Assembly (NCBI GenBank): GCA_000434295.1
Contig: HF994931.1
Coordinates: forward strand, 1 to 22,646
Length of the DNA stretch: 22,646 nucleotides
Reading direction: 5' to 3'
DNA from: Acetobacter sp. CAG:977
Lineage (GTDB): Bacteria > Pseudomonadota > Alphaproteobacteria > CAAGCB01 > CAG-977
Below the pieces are notes generated by a model, which was given only the letters and a program-made list of their open reading frames with translations, did no database searches and was not told where the DNA came from. Positions 1 to 6,540 of this stretch are shown in pieces (the stretch's first letter is position 1; each line of letters starts with the position of its first letter). The position numbers were made by a program, and so were the translations under genes.

Positions 1-60
1 TTTTTAATTTATTCATTTTTTTTATCTGTAGCTTGCATAATTGTATTTGACAAAAAAATA

Positions 61-90
61 TAGACAAAAACCGCCGCTTCGGACTACAAT
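61..90 (+). promoter_or_regulatory. Candidate sigma-70 promoter of the 121-1013 gene
   Basis: TAGACA (61-66) and TACAAT (85-90) are separated by 18 bases. They would start transcription near position 97, just ahead of a strong GGAGG ribosome site at 111-115. A perfect TTGACA at 47-52 has no matching -10 at normal spacing. Seen by eye only. Confidence 0.4.
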
Positions 91-120
91 TCACCTTATA
101 GCGCAGTAACGGAGGTCATA

Positions 121-1013
121 ATGTCTTTTCTGTCATCCCTGTTTTCAAAAAAAGCAAGCCCGCAAAAGCCGAACCCCAGCAAGAAAACGAGGATACGCTT
201 GATCCCAAAATCAAAGCGGCATTCGCTTTGATGAAAACAACGGAAGCAGGCAAAGACGCCGTCAAATTGTTGAAAAAACAAAATTTGGTTCCTGTTCCCG
301 ACGCGCCTTTTCCTTCTTTTTATAATGCGCTCAGCAATAAGGTCTATATCGATTCTTCCTTGAATCCCGCGGATATCGCCGTAAATCTGGCCGGAACCGC
401 GCGCCAGTTGCATCATAAACAAGTTTTAACAAAGCTGGATATGGCTGAAATGAAAGCAGCGGACGGAGTCCAGTGCTATCGTTTAATGCAAGCCGATGCC
501 GAAGCTCACAAGGCTTTGATGTATTATGCTTTGAAATCAAACGAAGCTTTGCCTTATTCTCCGGAAATGCCCGGCGGTATCAGCGTACACTCCGTCATTA
601 TCCAAAAAGCCATGGGTGCTTCCGATGAAAAAGCTCTCGACGCCGCGGTTAAGGCTTTTTATAACGACCATCAAGCCGTTCAAACTTGCGATTTGCTGTA
701 TGCAAGAGATCAACATTTAACCGCCTATAACATTGACAGGAATCCGTCTCTGGCTCCCGGTGCTAAATTGTTTTCCAAAGATATGCCCGACAAAATCTTT
801 GAAAAAATTTGTTCCGTCGGCGGTGTTCCCTACGTTAAACAAGAGGATTTTAACAAAACACCCTTTAAAATCATGTTTCAGAATCGTCGCAACGATATTG
901 CCCGAATGGTTGCTCCTTTTTCCAAAGACACTTCCATTATGAAAATGCCGACTTTTGAAAAAGTCGAAGCGGCAAATGCCGCCGCAAGAGCTTTGGCAAC
1001 AAAAAACCGTTAA
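121..1013 (+). CDS. Conserved-looking protein of unknown function, start separated from body by an A7 frameshift
   Basis: The best start is ATG at 121, five bases after GGAGG (111-115). In that frame translation stops at about 230. The long reading frame (from about 150 to 1013) lies one base back. The two join at the A7 run at 147-153: the zero frame reads tca-aaa-aaa-g, so a -1 slip, or one extra A, would give MSFLSSLFSKKSKPAKAEPQ followed by the long frame, 297 residues in all. Without the slip only an internal TTG (228) or ATG (231) is available, giving about 260 residues with no clear ribosome site. The body is mixed alpha/beta in composition, with a QLHHKQ stretch, and shows no HExxH motif, signal peptide or membrane segment. 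The family is not recognised; a faint resemblance to uncharacterised DUF6782-type putative peptidases is recollection only. A strong terminator follows. Confidence 0.7.
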
Positions 1014-1040
1014 TTATTTTGGCATAACCCGATAAAATTA

Positions 1041-1070
1041 AAGCCCTTCTTCCTGAAGGGCTTTTTTTTT
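1041..1070 (+). terminator. Intrinsic terminator after the 121-1013 gene
   Basis: A 9-bp stem, aagcccttc (1041-1049) with gaagggctt (1055-1063), has a 5-base loop and runs into T9. The other strand is also T-rich beyond the stem (TTTAATTTTA), so it may also end gluQ transcription, which converges on it. Confidence 0.9.
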
Positions 1071-1091
1071 ACGGCAAATATTGAAAAATCC

Positions 1092-1916
1092 TTACGATAA
1101 AAATCTTTTAAAAATATCTGCGGGCGCCATTCCCGAATCACGCAAAAATTTAATGGTGACGGAATCATTGCGCTTTGCCAGACGTTGTCCGTGTTCATCC
1201 AAAATCAGTTTGTGGTGCCGATAAACGGGAACCGGCGCGCCGAACAAAGCTTGTAACAAACGGTGAATGTGTGTCGATTCGAACAAGTCTTCTCCTCGGG
1301 TGACCAACGTAACGCCCTGTTTCCAATCATCCCAAACGGAACAGAGGTGATAACTGACTCCGGCATCTTTGCGGGCTAAGATGACATCGCCGTAAATATC
1401 GGGCCTGGCTTTTATCCGTCCTTTGGCTTCGTCAAAGAAATAAAGATCCTCCCCTGTCAAAGAAAGGGCTTTGCTAACATTCAAACGCCATGAAAAATTT
1501 TTTGCCGAATCGGGGTTAATCTGTTTATTGCGGCACGTTCCCGGATAAATAACCGTTTCTCCCGCATGAGGAGCATGCCCGATTCGGGCGACTTCGGCTT
1601 CTATTTCCTTTCTGGTGCAAACACAAGGATAAAGAATGCCTTTATTTTTCAAAGTATCCAAAGCTTCCGAATACTCGTCCAGATGTTGAGATTGGATTCG
1701 CGCTTCGCCGTCCCACTTCAACCCCAGCCAATCCAAATCTTCGTAGATACCGTTGATAAATTCTTCCCGACAGCGGCTTGCATCGATATTTTCGATTCTT
1801 AATAAAAATTTTCCGTCGTTTTCTTTTGCCGCCTGATACGCCGTCCACGCCGCAAAAGCGTGCCCCAAATGCAAACGTCCCGTCGGACTGGGAGCAAAAC
1901 GGGTTACGACCGTCAT
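1092..1916 (-). CDS. gluQ: Glutamyl-Q tRNA(Asp) synthetase
   Basis: This enzyme activates glutamate and attaches it to queuosine at the wobble position of tRNA(Asp). It is a paralogue of the catalytic half of glutamyl-tRNA synthetase without the anticodon-binding domain. The 274-residue length fits. Visible marks are the APSPTGRLHLGH class I signature with HLGH at 16-19, RIENID near 42-47, a zinc-site region (CVC near residue 100, then YPGTC), and LAKRN in place of KMSKS near the C terminus. Family members usually have RIEDID, so the Asn is a small deviation. The ATG at 1914-1916 lies 3 bases after the stop of the upstream membrane-protein gene, which implies co-transcription. Its presence implies that the cell makes queuosine-modified tRNA. 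Confidence 0.95.
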   Translation of the reverse strand: MTVVTRFAPSPTGRLHLGHAFAAWTAYQAAKENDGKFLLRIENIDASRCREEFINGIYEDLDWLGLKWDGEARIQSQHLDEYSEALDTLKNKGILYPCVCTRKEIEAEVARIGHAPHAGETVIYPGTCRNKQINPDSAKNFSWRLNVSKALSLTGEDLYFFDEAKGRIKARPDIYGDVILARKDAGVSYHLCSVWDDWKQGVTLVTRGEDLFESTHIHRLLQALFGAPVPVYRHHKLILDEHGQRLAKRNDSVTIKFLRDSGMAPADIFKRFLS

Positions 1917-1919
1917 CGT

Positions 1920-2537
1920 TTAAAAAGCCTTAATCGCCATAAAGCCGCCGAACAAAAGGACAAAAAAGAGCGTTGCAAGCCATCCCAGATTCTTTTCCAA
2001 AAACGCCCGCATCGGTTCGCCCCATTTTTTCAACAAAAATGCCAGCAGAAAGAAACGCCCGCCGCGGGATAAAACGGATGCTATCGTGAACACGCCCAAA
2101 TCAAGCCCCGTCATACCGCTGGTTATGGTAATGACTTTATAAGGGAACGGGGTAAATCCTGCCATTGCCACGACCCATGCGCCGTAAGAATTATAGTAAC
2201 CTTTAAACGCTTCCAGCTGTTCCATATAGTTATAGAAAGTAAAAACGGGAACGGCGACGGCATCATACAAAAACATGCCGATCAGATAGCCGAAAAACCC
2301 GCCCAACACGCTGGACACCGTACAAACGGCGGCATCTCTGTAGGCTGTCGCCGGTGTCGCCAATATCATGGGAATCAGCAAAATATCGGGAGGTATCGGG
2401 AAAAACGAGCTTTCTATAAACGAGAAAGCAGCCAATATCCACAGCGCTTTCGGGTGTGCCGCATACTTTAAGCACCAATCATAGACGTACTGAACAAAGG
2501 TTGTCCATTTATGATATACATTTTGAAACAAGCTCAT
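1920..2537 (-). CDS. YqaA/DedA-family membrane protein
   Basis: A 205-residue integral membrane protein of the DedA (SNARE-associated, VTT) superfamily, closest in layout to the YqaA branch. The N-terminal part holds a re-entrant type segment with FIESSFFPIPPDILLIPM (residues about 44-61). The second half carries GFTPFPYKVITITSGM and then SRGGRFFLLAFLLKKWG, the usual GFxPxPxK and RGxRF pattern. Known DedA proteins are inner-membrane proteins linked to lipid carrier transport and membrane homeostasis; the substrate here cannot be read. The start at ATG 2535-2537 is preferred over an upstream TTG (2558) because AGGAAA lies 6-7 bases ahead of it. It lies between trpB and gluQ on the same strand. 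Confidence 0.85.
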   Translation of the reverse strand: MSLFQNVYHKWTTFVQYVYDWCLKYAAHPKALWILAAFSFIESSFFPIPPDILLIPMILATPATAYRDAAVCTVSSVLGGFFGYLIGMFLYDAVAVPVFTFYNYMEQLEAFKGYYNSYGAWVVAMAGFTPFPYKVITITSGMTGLDLGVFTIASVLSRGGRFFLLAFLLKKWGEPMRAFLEKNLGWLATLFFVLLFGGFMAIKAF

Positions 2538-2551
2538 TTTTTCTTTCCTGA

Positions 2552-2595
2552 AAAGCAAACCGACGTCTTATATAAAAGATTTTTCGGTTTGCTTT
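2552..2595 (-). repeat. 12-bp perfect inverted repeat between trpB and the YqaA-family gene
   Basis: aaagcaaaccga (2552-2563) pairs exactly with tcggtttgcttt (2584-2595) across a 20-base loop. On the minus strand it starts 12 bases after the trpB stop and ends just before the ribosome site of the next gene. There is no long T-run, so it may be an mRNA-stabilising or partial-termination hairpin rather than a full terminator. Confidence 0.5.
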
Positions 2596-2606
2596 CCAGA
2601 AAAATT

Positions 2607-3809
2607 TTAAAGCTTTACGTGTTCGCGGATAATATCGACGTCTTTGTCGCCTCTGCCCGACAAATTCACAATAATGATTTTATCCGGATCTAATGTCTTT
2701 GCCAGCTTCATCGCATACGCCAAAGCATGAGACGATTCCAACGCCGGTATAATCCCTTCGATTCTGCACAGCTTCAGACAGGCGTCTATCGTTTCTTCGT
2801 CGGTTGCGCTTTCATAAACGGCGCGTCCCGTATCTTTCAACATACTGTGTTCGGCGCCGACGCCGGGATAGTCAAGCCCTGCTGAAATGCTGTGAGTCGG
2901 CAAAGGCTTGCCTTCTTCGTCCTGAAGCAAATAAGTATATGCGCCGTGCAAGACACCGGGCGTACCTTTTGCCATCGTGGCGCAATGTTCTTTTGTTTCC
3001 AGCCCTTTTCCTGCAGCTTCGACACCGACCAATTTAACCGAAGAATCATTTAAAAAGCCCGAAAACAAACCAATGGCATTGCTACCTCCGCCGACACAGG
3101 CAACGGCATAATCGGGCAAACGCCCTTCAGCTTCCAAAATTTGGCGTCTGGCTTCCGTACCGATAACGGATTGGAAATCATGAACCATCATGGGATACGG
3201 ATGAGGTCCGACAGCCGAACCGATTAAATAAAAGGTATCGCTATAATTTTTGACCAAATCTTCCAAAGCTTCATCAACCGCATCGCTTAATGTCTGCTGT
3301 CCGCGCGTAACGGAAACGACCGTCGCTCCCAACATTTTCATTCTGAAAACGTTTAAAGATTGGCGCTTAACGTCTTCAGCCCCCATATAAACCGTGCAAG
3401 GAAATCCGAACAACGCACATCCCGTCGCCGTCGCGACACCGTGCTGACCTGCCCCGGTTTCGGCAATAATGCGTTTTTTCCCCATCTTTTTTGCCAACAG
3501 GATTTGTCCCATGACATTATTGATTTTATGGGCTCCCGTATGGCAAAGGTCTTCGCGTTTCAGATATATTTTTGCTCCGCCGATTTCTTTTGTCAGACGC
3601 TCGGCATAATAGAGTGGCGTTTCGCGTCCGATAAACTCTTTGGCGTAATATTTCATTTCCCGTATAAATTCGGGATCAACCTTGATTTTCTCATACGCTT
3701 CGGCAATTTCCCGCATAACGGGTTTTAAAAAATCGGGAACAATCTGTCCGCCGAAGCCGTTAAAGTAACCGTTTGTATCGGGAACGGAATATTTGGAAAT
3801 GTATGTCAT
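2607..3809 (-). CDS. trpB: Tryptophan synthase beta subunit
   Basis: This PLP enzyme joins indole and serine to make tryptophan, normally in an alpha2-beta2 complex with TrpA. The 400-residue length is typical. The PLP lysine is K95 in KREDLCHTGAHKINN, the phosphate-binding loop is GGGSNAIG near 236, and the C-terminal part reads VNLSGRGDKDVD. The N terminus has the usual GYFNGFGGQIVP. No trpA or other trp gene is visible next to it: the following genes are a membrane protein and gluQ. Expression is almost certainly controlled by the leader peptide and terminator at 3884-4033, described separately. Start ATG at 3807-3809. Confidence 0.97.
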   Translation of the reverse strand: MTYISKYSVPDTNGYFNGFGGQIVPDFLKPVMREIAEAYEKIKVDPEFIREMKYYAKEFIGRETPLYYAERLTKEIGGAKIYLKREDLCHTGAHKINNVMGQILLAKKMGKKRIIAETGAGQHGVATATGCALFGFPCTVYMGAEDVKRQSLNVFRMKMLGATVVSVTRGQQTLSDAVDEALEDLVKNYSDTFYLIGSAVGPHPYPMMVHDFQSVIGTEARRQILEAEGRLPDYAVACVGGGSNAIGLFSGFLNDSSVKLVGVEAAGKGLETKEHCATMAKGTPGVLHGAYTYLLQDEEGKPLPTHSISAGLDYPGVGAEHSMLKDTGRAVYESATDEETIDACLKLCRIEGIIPALESSHALAYAMKLAKTLDPDKIIIVNLSGRGDKDVDIIREHVKL

Positions 3810-3883
3810 TGTCTTAACCTTTCATAAAACAGATCTTTAAACCTTTTCAGGCCCCCGATTCGTTTTTATAAAAGGATAGAAAC

Positions 3884-3915
3884 AAAAAAACCGCGGGCCG
3901 TACGGGCACACGCGG
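3884..3915 (-). terminator. Trp attenuator terminator (segments 3:4)
   Basis: On the minus strand CCGCG and CGCGG (plus strand 3911-3915 and 3891-3895) enclose inner GCC/GGC pairs and are followed by T7 (3890-3884). It lies between the leader peptide stop and the trpB start. A competing pairing is visible: GGGTGC just after the leader stop can pair with GTGCCC in the ascending arm of this stem (6 bp with two G.U pairs), and GTGGC within the Trp codons can pair with GCCGC. These are the 2:3 and 1:2 alternatives expected of an attenuator. Confidence 0.85.
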
Positions 3916-3944
3916 CAAACGAAACACATTTGAGCGGCACCCCG

Positions 3945-3998
3945 TTAAGGACGCCACCACCAGTTTTTAACAAAAATGTTTCGTACGTTCTTCATCAT
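3945..3998 (-). CDS. trpL: trp operon leader peptide, three tandem Trp codons
   Basis: A 17-codon reading frame on the minus strand encodes MMKNVRNIFVKNWWWRP, with TGG-TGG-TGG at 3962-3954 and TAA at 3947-3945. Ribosome stalling at these codons when charged tRNA(Trp) is scarce would favour the antiterminator over the downstream hairpin and let transcription reach trpB. No ribosome-binding site precedes the ATG. Instead the predicted transcription start falls on its first base, so the mRNA should be leaderless. Leader peptides ending in WWW are known ahead of trpE(G) in Rhizobiales, and a leaderless trpL is recalled there; here the target is trpB. Too short for ordinary gene callers. Confidence 0.85.
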   Translation of the reverse strand: MMKNVRNIFVKNWWWRP

Positions 3999-4004
3999 GT
4001 GTTC

Positions 4005-4033
4005 AGTATTGAATGCTCCATAAAAAAAGTCAA
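4005..4033 (-). promoter_or_regulatory. Promoter of trpL-trpB
   Basis: Minus-strand TTGACT (4033-4028) and AATACT (4010-4005) are exactly 17 bases apart. Counting seven bases on from the -10 puts +1 at 3998, the A of the trpL ATG. Confidence 0.75.
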
Positions 4034-4054
4034 ACTAAAATTTCATACCTCTGA

Positions 4055-4082
4055 TTGACTCTTATATCGCCATACTTATACA
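4055..4082 (+). promoter_or_regulatory. Candidate promoter of the 4116-4547 gene
   Basis: TTGACT (4055-4060) and TATACA (4077-4082) are spaced by 16 bases. They point away from the trpL promoter, whose -35 lies 22 bases to the left, so the two genes would be transcribed divergently. Confidence 0.5.
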
Positions 4083-4115
4083 GTAATATATTGTTGCTTT
4101 AAATTGAGAGGTCCC

Positions 4116-4547
4116 ATGAAAAAAACCTTAATACTTTTGATCGCCGCCTGCTTTTTGGCGTCTTCCGCCTTTGCCGGAAAAGCGGGAAACAAGCTTGAAG
4201 AGAAAAAAATAAAAATAGAAACCGAATATCAAAAAATCGTCAAACGCCTGGAAGGCGAAAATGAAATTCCCGAAATCAAAGAATTAAAATTACGCCACGC
4301 TTTGGAAACAAAGAACCAGCGAATCAAACAACTGCAAGACAGATATGACATGCGGGCAAAACATAAAAAAGAACGCGAAGATCTGTTGGAAAAAATCAAA
4401 ACCGAACATCCGGAGCTTTTTGAACAAGCCGAAAAAGAAATTAAAGGCGGTTGCCAAAAAACAGGAAAAGACAAGAAAGTAAAAAAAGGCAAAAAAGATA
4501 AAAAAAGCAAAAAGAAACTTCACAAAAAATCAAAAATCGACGATTAA
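4116..4547 (+). CDS. Small exported lysine-rich coiled-coil protein, function unknown
   Basis: A 143-residue protein. The N terminus MKKTLILLIAACFLASSAFA is a clear Sec signal peptide with a probable cut after AFA (residue 20). The mature part is highly charged: residues about 30-110 are rich in E, K, L and R with heptad-like spacing (probable helical coiled coil), and the last 35 residues are mostly lysine with two KKGKKDKK-like stretches and a final acidic IDD. One Cys lies in GGCQ near residue 113. No enzymatic motif and no LTxxQ motif of Spy/CpxP was found. The start is ATG 4116 because AGAGG lies 4 bases ahead; a TTG at 4104 is in frame but less suited. It may bind an anionic partner such as nucleic acid or cell-wall polymer, which is a guess from charge alone. 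Confidence 0.8.
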   Translation: MKKTLILLIAACFLASSAFAGKAGNKLEEKKIKIETEYQKIVKRLEGENEIPEIKELKLRHALETKNQRIKQLQDRYDMRAKHKKEREDLLEKIKTEHPELFEQAEKEIKGGCQKTGKDKKVKKGKKDKKSKKKLHKKSKIDD

Positions 4548-4575
4548 AAAATCCCCCGAATTCGGGGGATTTTTT
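4546..4575. terminator. Bidirectional terminator, perfect 30-bp palindrome
   Basis: Six A, tcccccgaattcggggga and six T form a perfect palindrome, so both strands end in a stem plus T-run. It serves the convergent genes at 4116-4547 and 4574-5140, and overlaps both stop codons. Confidence 0.95.
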
Positions 4576-5140
4576 ACAAGTAAAAGCCTTCTCCGCCCCA
4601 GCAAAAACGAAACGGCTCCCCATGAGGAATTTGCTGTTGTTTTATCCCGAAATACAGCAATAAATATCGGATAACGGCGCTGTGAACGGAAATTCCGACA
4701 CGTCGGTACGGCAAAACCGCGATTTCCGATAATGCCTGCAAAACACGGCTTTGAATTTGGCGTTTCGATTCGCCGCCCTGAAAACACGCATCCATATAAT
4801 CCGCATCCAAATTGTGCCATGCATCGGAAACGTCCGGATACATTGCGGCGATTTCCTCGCGCGTCTTGCCTTCGGCAACCCCGAAACTGCCTTCCGTCAG
4901 ATTTTCTTTGACAATCACGGGAACATTTAAAACGCCCGCCGCAATTTGCGCCGTCTCCAATGCCCGCTTCAAAGGACTTGAAAAAATGGCTTCTATCCCC
5001 AGCCCTTTTAACCGCTCTGCCAATTCAAAAGCCTGCTTGCGTCCGTTTTCGTTTAACGGCAAATCAATCCCCCTGCCCTGCCATTTCCTCAGGCGGTTCA
5101 TTTCCGTTTCACCGTGTCTGAAAACATAAAATTCTTTCAT
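4574..5140 (-). CDS. Histidine phosphatase (phosphoglycerate mutase-like) family protein
   Basis: A 188-residue branch-1 histidine phosphatase. The phospho-accepting His is H9 in FRHGETEMN, and SSPLKRALETAQ near 54-65 supplies the family's second conserved Arg. The acidic segment ENLTEGSFGVAEGKT is typical, and the second active-site His is H153 in SVHSAVIR, where most relatives have SHG. Members act on phosphosugars, phosphoglycerate or nucleotide and cofactor intermediates; the substrate cannot be told here. The start is ATG 5138-5140 because GAGG lies 6-7 bases ahead; an in-frame ATG at 5170 lies inside the preceding terminator stem. It follows a lipoprotein gene on the same strand, with an intrinsic terminator between them. 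Confidence 0.9.
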   Translation of the reverse strand: MKEFYVFRHGETEMNRLRKWQGRGIDLPLNENGRKQAFELAERLKGLGIEAIFSSPLKRALETAQIAAGVLNVPVIVKENLTEGSFGVAEGKTREEIAAMYPDVSDAWHNLDADYMDACFQGGESKRQIQSRVLQALSEIAVLPYRRVGISVHSAVIRYLLLYFGIKQQQIPHGEPFRFCWGGEGFYL

Positions 5141-5150
5141 TTCTGCCCTC

Positions 5151-5179
5151 AAAAAAAGGCGGATTTCCATCCGCCTTTT
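5151..5179 (-). terminator. Intrinsic terminator between the lipoprotein and histidine phosphatase genes
   Basis: aaaaggcggat (5154-5164) pairs perfectly with atccgcctttt (5169-5179) around a 4-base loop, and the minus strand continues into T7. It lies 11 bases before the start of the histidine phosphatase gene, almost touching its ribosome site, so that gene needs readthrough or a promoter overlapping this hairpin. Confidence 0.85.
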
Positions 5180-5183
5180 GCTT

Positions 5184-5744
5184 TTAATACCAGCTTCTTG
5201 ACCCCTTTTCGCGTTTTAAAACGCCGAACCATTCCTTTTGAATATTTCCGTTCGGTTGAAACAAAACGAACATAACGGCCAATGCCTTGGATTCGACATT
5301 ATCGTCATCCCGCACGGGGACTTCGCTAAGCTCGACGTCAAGAACGTAATCGTACGGCGTCGAACCGTCGACCATCCACATTGATCTGGTATTCATCAAA
5401 GCATGTTCAACATATTCGTGAATTACGGCAGGATGAATATCCGCCGTCGGATGATAATTTAAAACGTCGCGCAACGCGACTTTTATCCGTTCGGGAGAAG
5501 ACGTAAACATGTCGTCGCGCCCCATTTCACGAGCCAAGCGCCCGCTTAGAATAATATAGTCCTGATCCAACGGTCCCGGCGCTTTTTTCAAACGCAAATA
5601 CGTCATGTAATCCGTTTCTTGTTGCATCACTTCTTCGGGCGTTTCCAAAATATCCAAGCGTCGGGCATCGATTTGGTGCGTACACGCCGACGTCACCAAA
5701 ACGCCGACCGAAACAAATATGCGCAGAAACGAATTAAAGCTCAT
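5184..5744 (-). CDS. Putative lipoprotein, function unknown
   Basis: A 186-residue protein. The N terminus MSFNSFLRIFVSVGVLVTSAC has a short basic and hydrophobic stretch ending in a lipobox-like VTSAC, so C21 is probably lipidated and the protein anchored in the outer or inner membrane facing the periplasm. The rest contains a repeated acidic/aromatic pattern (TPYDYVLDVELSEVPVRDDD) followed by a beta-rich C terminus with FQPNGNIQKEWFGVLK. That C-terminal part recalls small periplasmic lipoproteins, but no family was recognised. Start ATG 5742-5744 has CGGAAAA about 8 bases ahead. It starts 12 bases after the stop of the MIF-like gene, which implies one transcript. Confidence 0.8.
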   Translation of the reverse strand: MSFNSFLRIFVSVGVLVTSACTHQIDARRLDILETPEEVMQQETDYMTYLRLKKAPGPLDQDYIILSGRLAREMGRDDMFTSSPERIKVALRDVLNYHPTADIHPAVIHEYVEHALMNTRSMWMVDGSTPYDYVLDVELSEVPVRDDDNVESKALAVMFVLFQPNGNIQKEWFGVLKREKGSRSWY

Positions 5745-5756
5745 GCTGTTTTCCGA

Positions 5757-6101
5757 TTAGAACGTAGTGCCGTTATATCCCCACATATGCCCGGGGACGG
5801 ATGAAAATTCGATATAAATGCGGTTTCCGGGTACCTGAAGTCGGGATTCGATCATTTCCGTCAAAGCCTTTGACAGAACGGGAACCAATCCCTGAGAAAG
5901 CCCGACGCTTTTCATTTCCATATAAACAGCCGGAGCACTTTTAGCACCGAACAACAAATCTTCTCCGCTGCAAACATTAACCATGATAAATTTTTCAGGC
6001 TTCCCCGTCGTTCTGGCAATAACCGTCGATGCTTGGTTCAAAACGGTTTCGCGCATGGTTTTATCTAAAGGTATATTTGTTTTAATCAGCAAAAAAGGCA
6101 T
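5757..6101 (-). CDS. MIF-like tautomerase family protein
   Basis: At 114 residues it matches macrophage migration inhibitory factor (MIF) and D-dopachrome tautomerase in size and layout. The N terminus is MPFLLIKTNIPLD, so Met removal exposes the catalytic Pro1. VNVCSGEDLLFGAKSAPAVY near 41-60 matches the MIF core, and RIYIEFSSVPGHMWGYNGTTF near the C terminus matches the eukaryotic-type IxFxDxxxxxxGWNGxTF ending. This makes it closer to the MIF branch than to short 4-oxalocrotonate tautomerases. Known activity is keto-enol tautomerisation of phenylpyruvate-like compounds; a role in acting on host cells is inference. There is no signal peptide. It heads a three-gene minus-strand cluster and is divergent from a small membrane protein gene. 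Confidence 0.88.
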   Translation of the reverse strand: MPFLLIKTNIPLDKTMRETVLNQASTVIARTTGKPEKFIMVNVCSGEDLLFGAKSAPAVYMEMKSVGLSQGLVPVLSKALTEMIESRLQVPGNRIYIEFSSVPGHMWGYNGTTF

Positions 6102-6169
6102 GGAAATTAACCCCTTATCCGTTATGATATTCTTCGTTGCGGCAAGATTGACCCCTGCCGACCGCTATA

Positions 6170-6198
6170 AATTTAACGCGCCTCTTGCAGGATTGCAA
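6170..6198 (-). promoter_or_regulatory. Candidate promoter of the MIF-like gene cluster
   Basis: Minus-strand TTGCAA (6198-6193) and TAAATT (6175-6170) are 17 bases apart, upstream of the start at 6101. It overlaps a candidate plus-strand promoter, TTGCAG (6185-6190) with TATCAT (6207-6212) at 16 bases, for the divergent 6247 gene. Confidence 0.35.
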
Positions 6199-6246
6199 AG
6201 GTTTGCTATCATAAACGCACTTTTATTTTTTTCAAAGGGGGATGGC

Positions 6247-6507
6247 GTGTCTGTTTTTCTGTTTATTTTCGGAGAAATTTGCCTGATCGGTGCTTCTTAT
6301 GTTTCGTCTTTGGCTGTTATTTATTTCCTGAATAAATTTACGTTCATGTTTCCCTTTGACCCGTTTTCATATTTAGCCTGCCCGATTTCCGCCGATTGCG
6401 TCGAATTCGGATACGAATATAAAAATTGGGTTCTTATCGGAACGGGAATTATTTTCCTGATTTCAGGAATTATCGCTCCTTTGGTTTATTACAAAAAAAG
6501 CTCTTAA
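6247..6507 (+). CDS. Small two-segment membrane protein, function unknown
   Basis: From the GTG at 6247 this is 86 residues. AAAGGGGG at 6234-6241 lies 5 bases ahead of that GTG, which decides the start; the frame stays open upstream to 5983 but would overlap the MIF-like gene on the other strand. Two membrane segments are visible: residues about 2-28 (FLFIFGEICLIGASYVSSLA region) and about 58-80 (WVLIGTGIIFLISGIIAPLV). They are joined by a loop with two cysteines (CPISADC) and followed by a short KKSS tail. No family recognised. Strong terminator after the stop. Confidence 0.65.
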   Translation: MSVFLFIFGEICLIGASYVSSLAVIYFLNKFTFMFPFDPFSYLACPISADCVEFGYEYKNWVLIGTGIIFLISGIIAPLVYYKKSS

Positions 6508-6540
6508 AAAAAAGCCTCCGTTCTCGGAGGCTTTTTTTTA
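6506..6540. terminator. Bidirectional terminator between the small membrane protein and motB
   Basis: aaaaaaaagcctccg (6506-6520), a 4-base loop and cggaggctttttttt (6525-6539) form a long stem with T-runs on both strands. It serves two convergent genes and overlaps both stop codons. Confidence 0.93.

Noticed and set aside
228..1013. Zinc peptidase call for the first gene
   Set aside because: The LHHKQ stretch is suggestive, but there is no HExxH or other metal-binding motif that can be defended.
4010..4036. Short frame MEHSILNT overlapping the trpL start
   Set aside because: It lies largely inside the promoter (before the predicted +1) and would not be transcribed from it.
5983..6246. Longer N terminus for the small membrane protein
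   Set aside because: The frame is open but runs antisense through the start of the MIF-like gene and has no ribosome site; the GTG at 6247 has AAAGGGGG 5 bases ahead.
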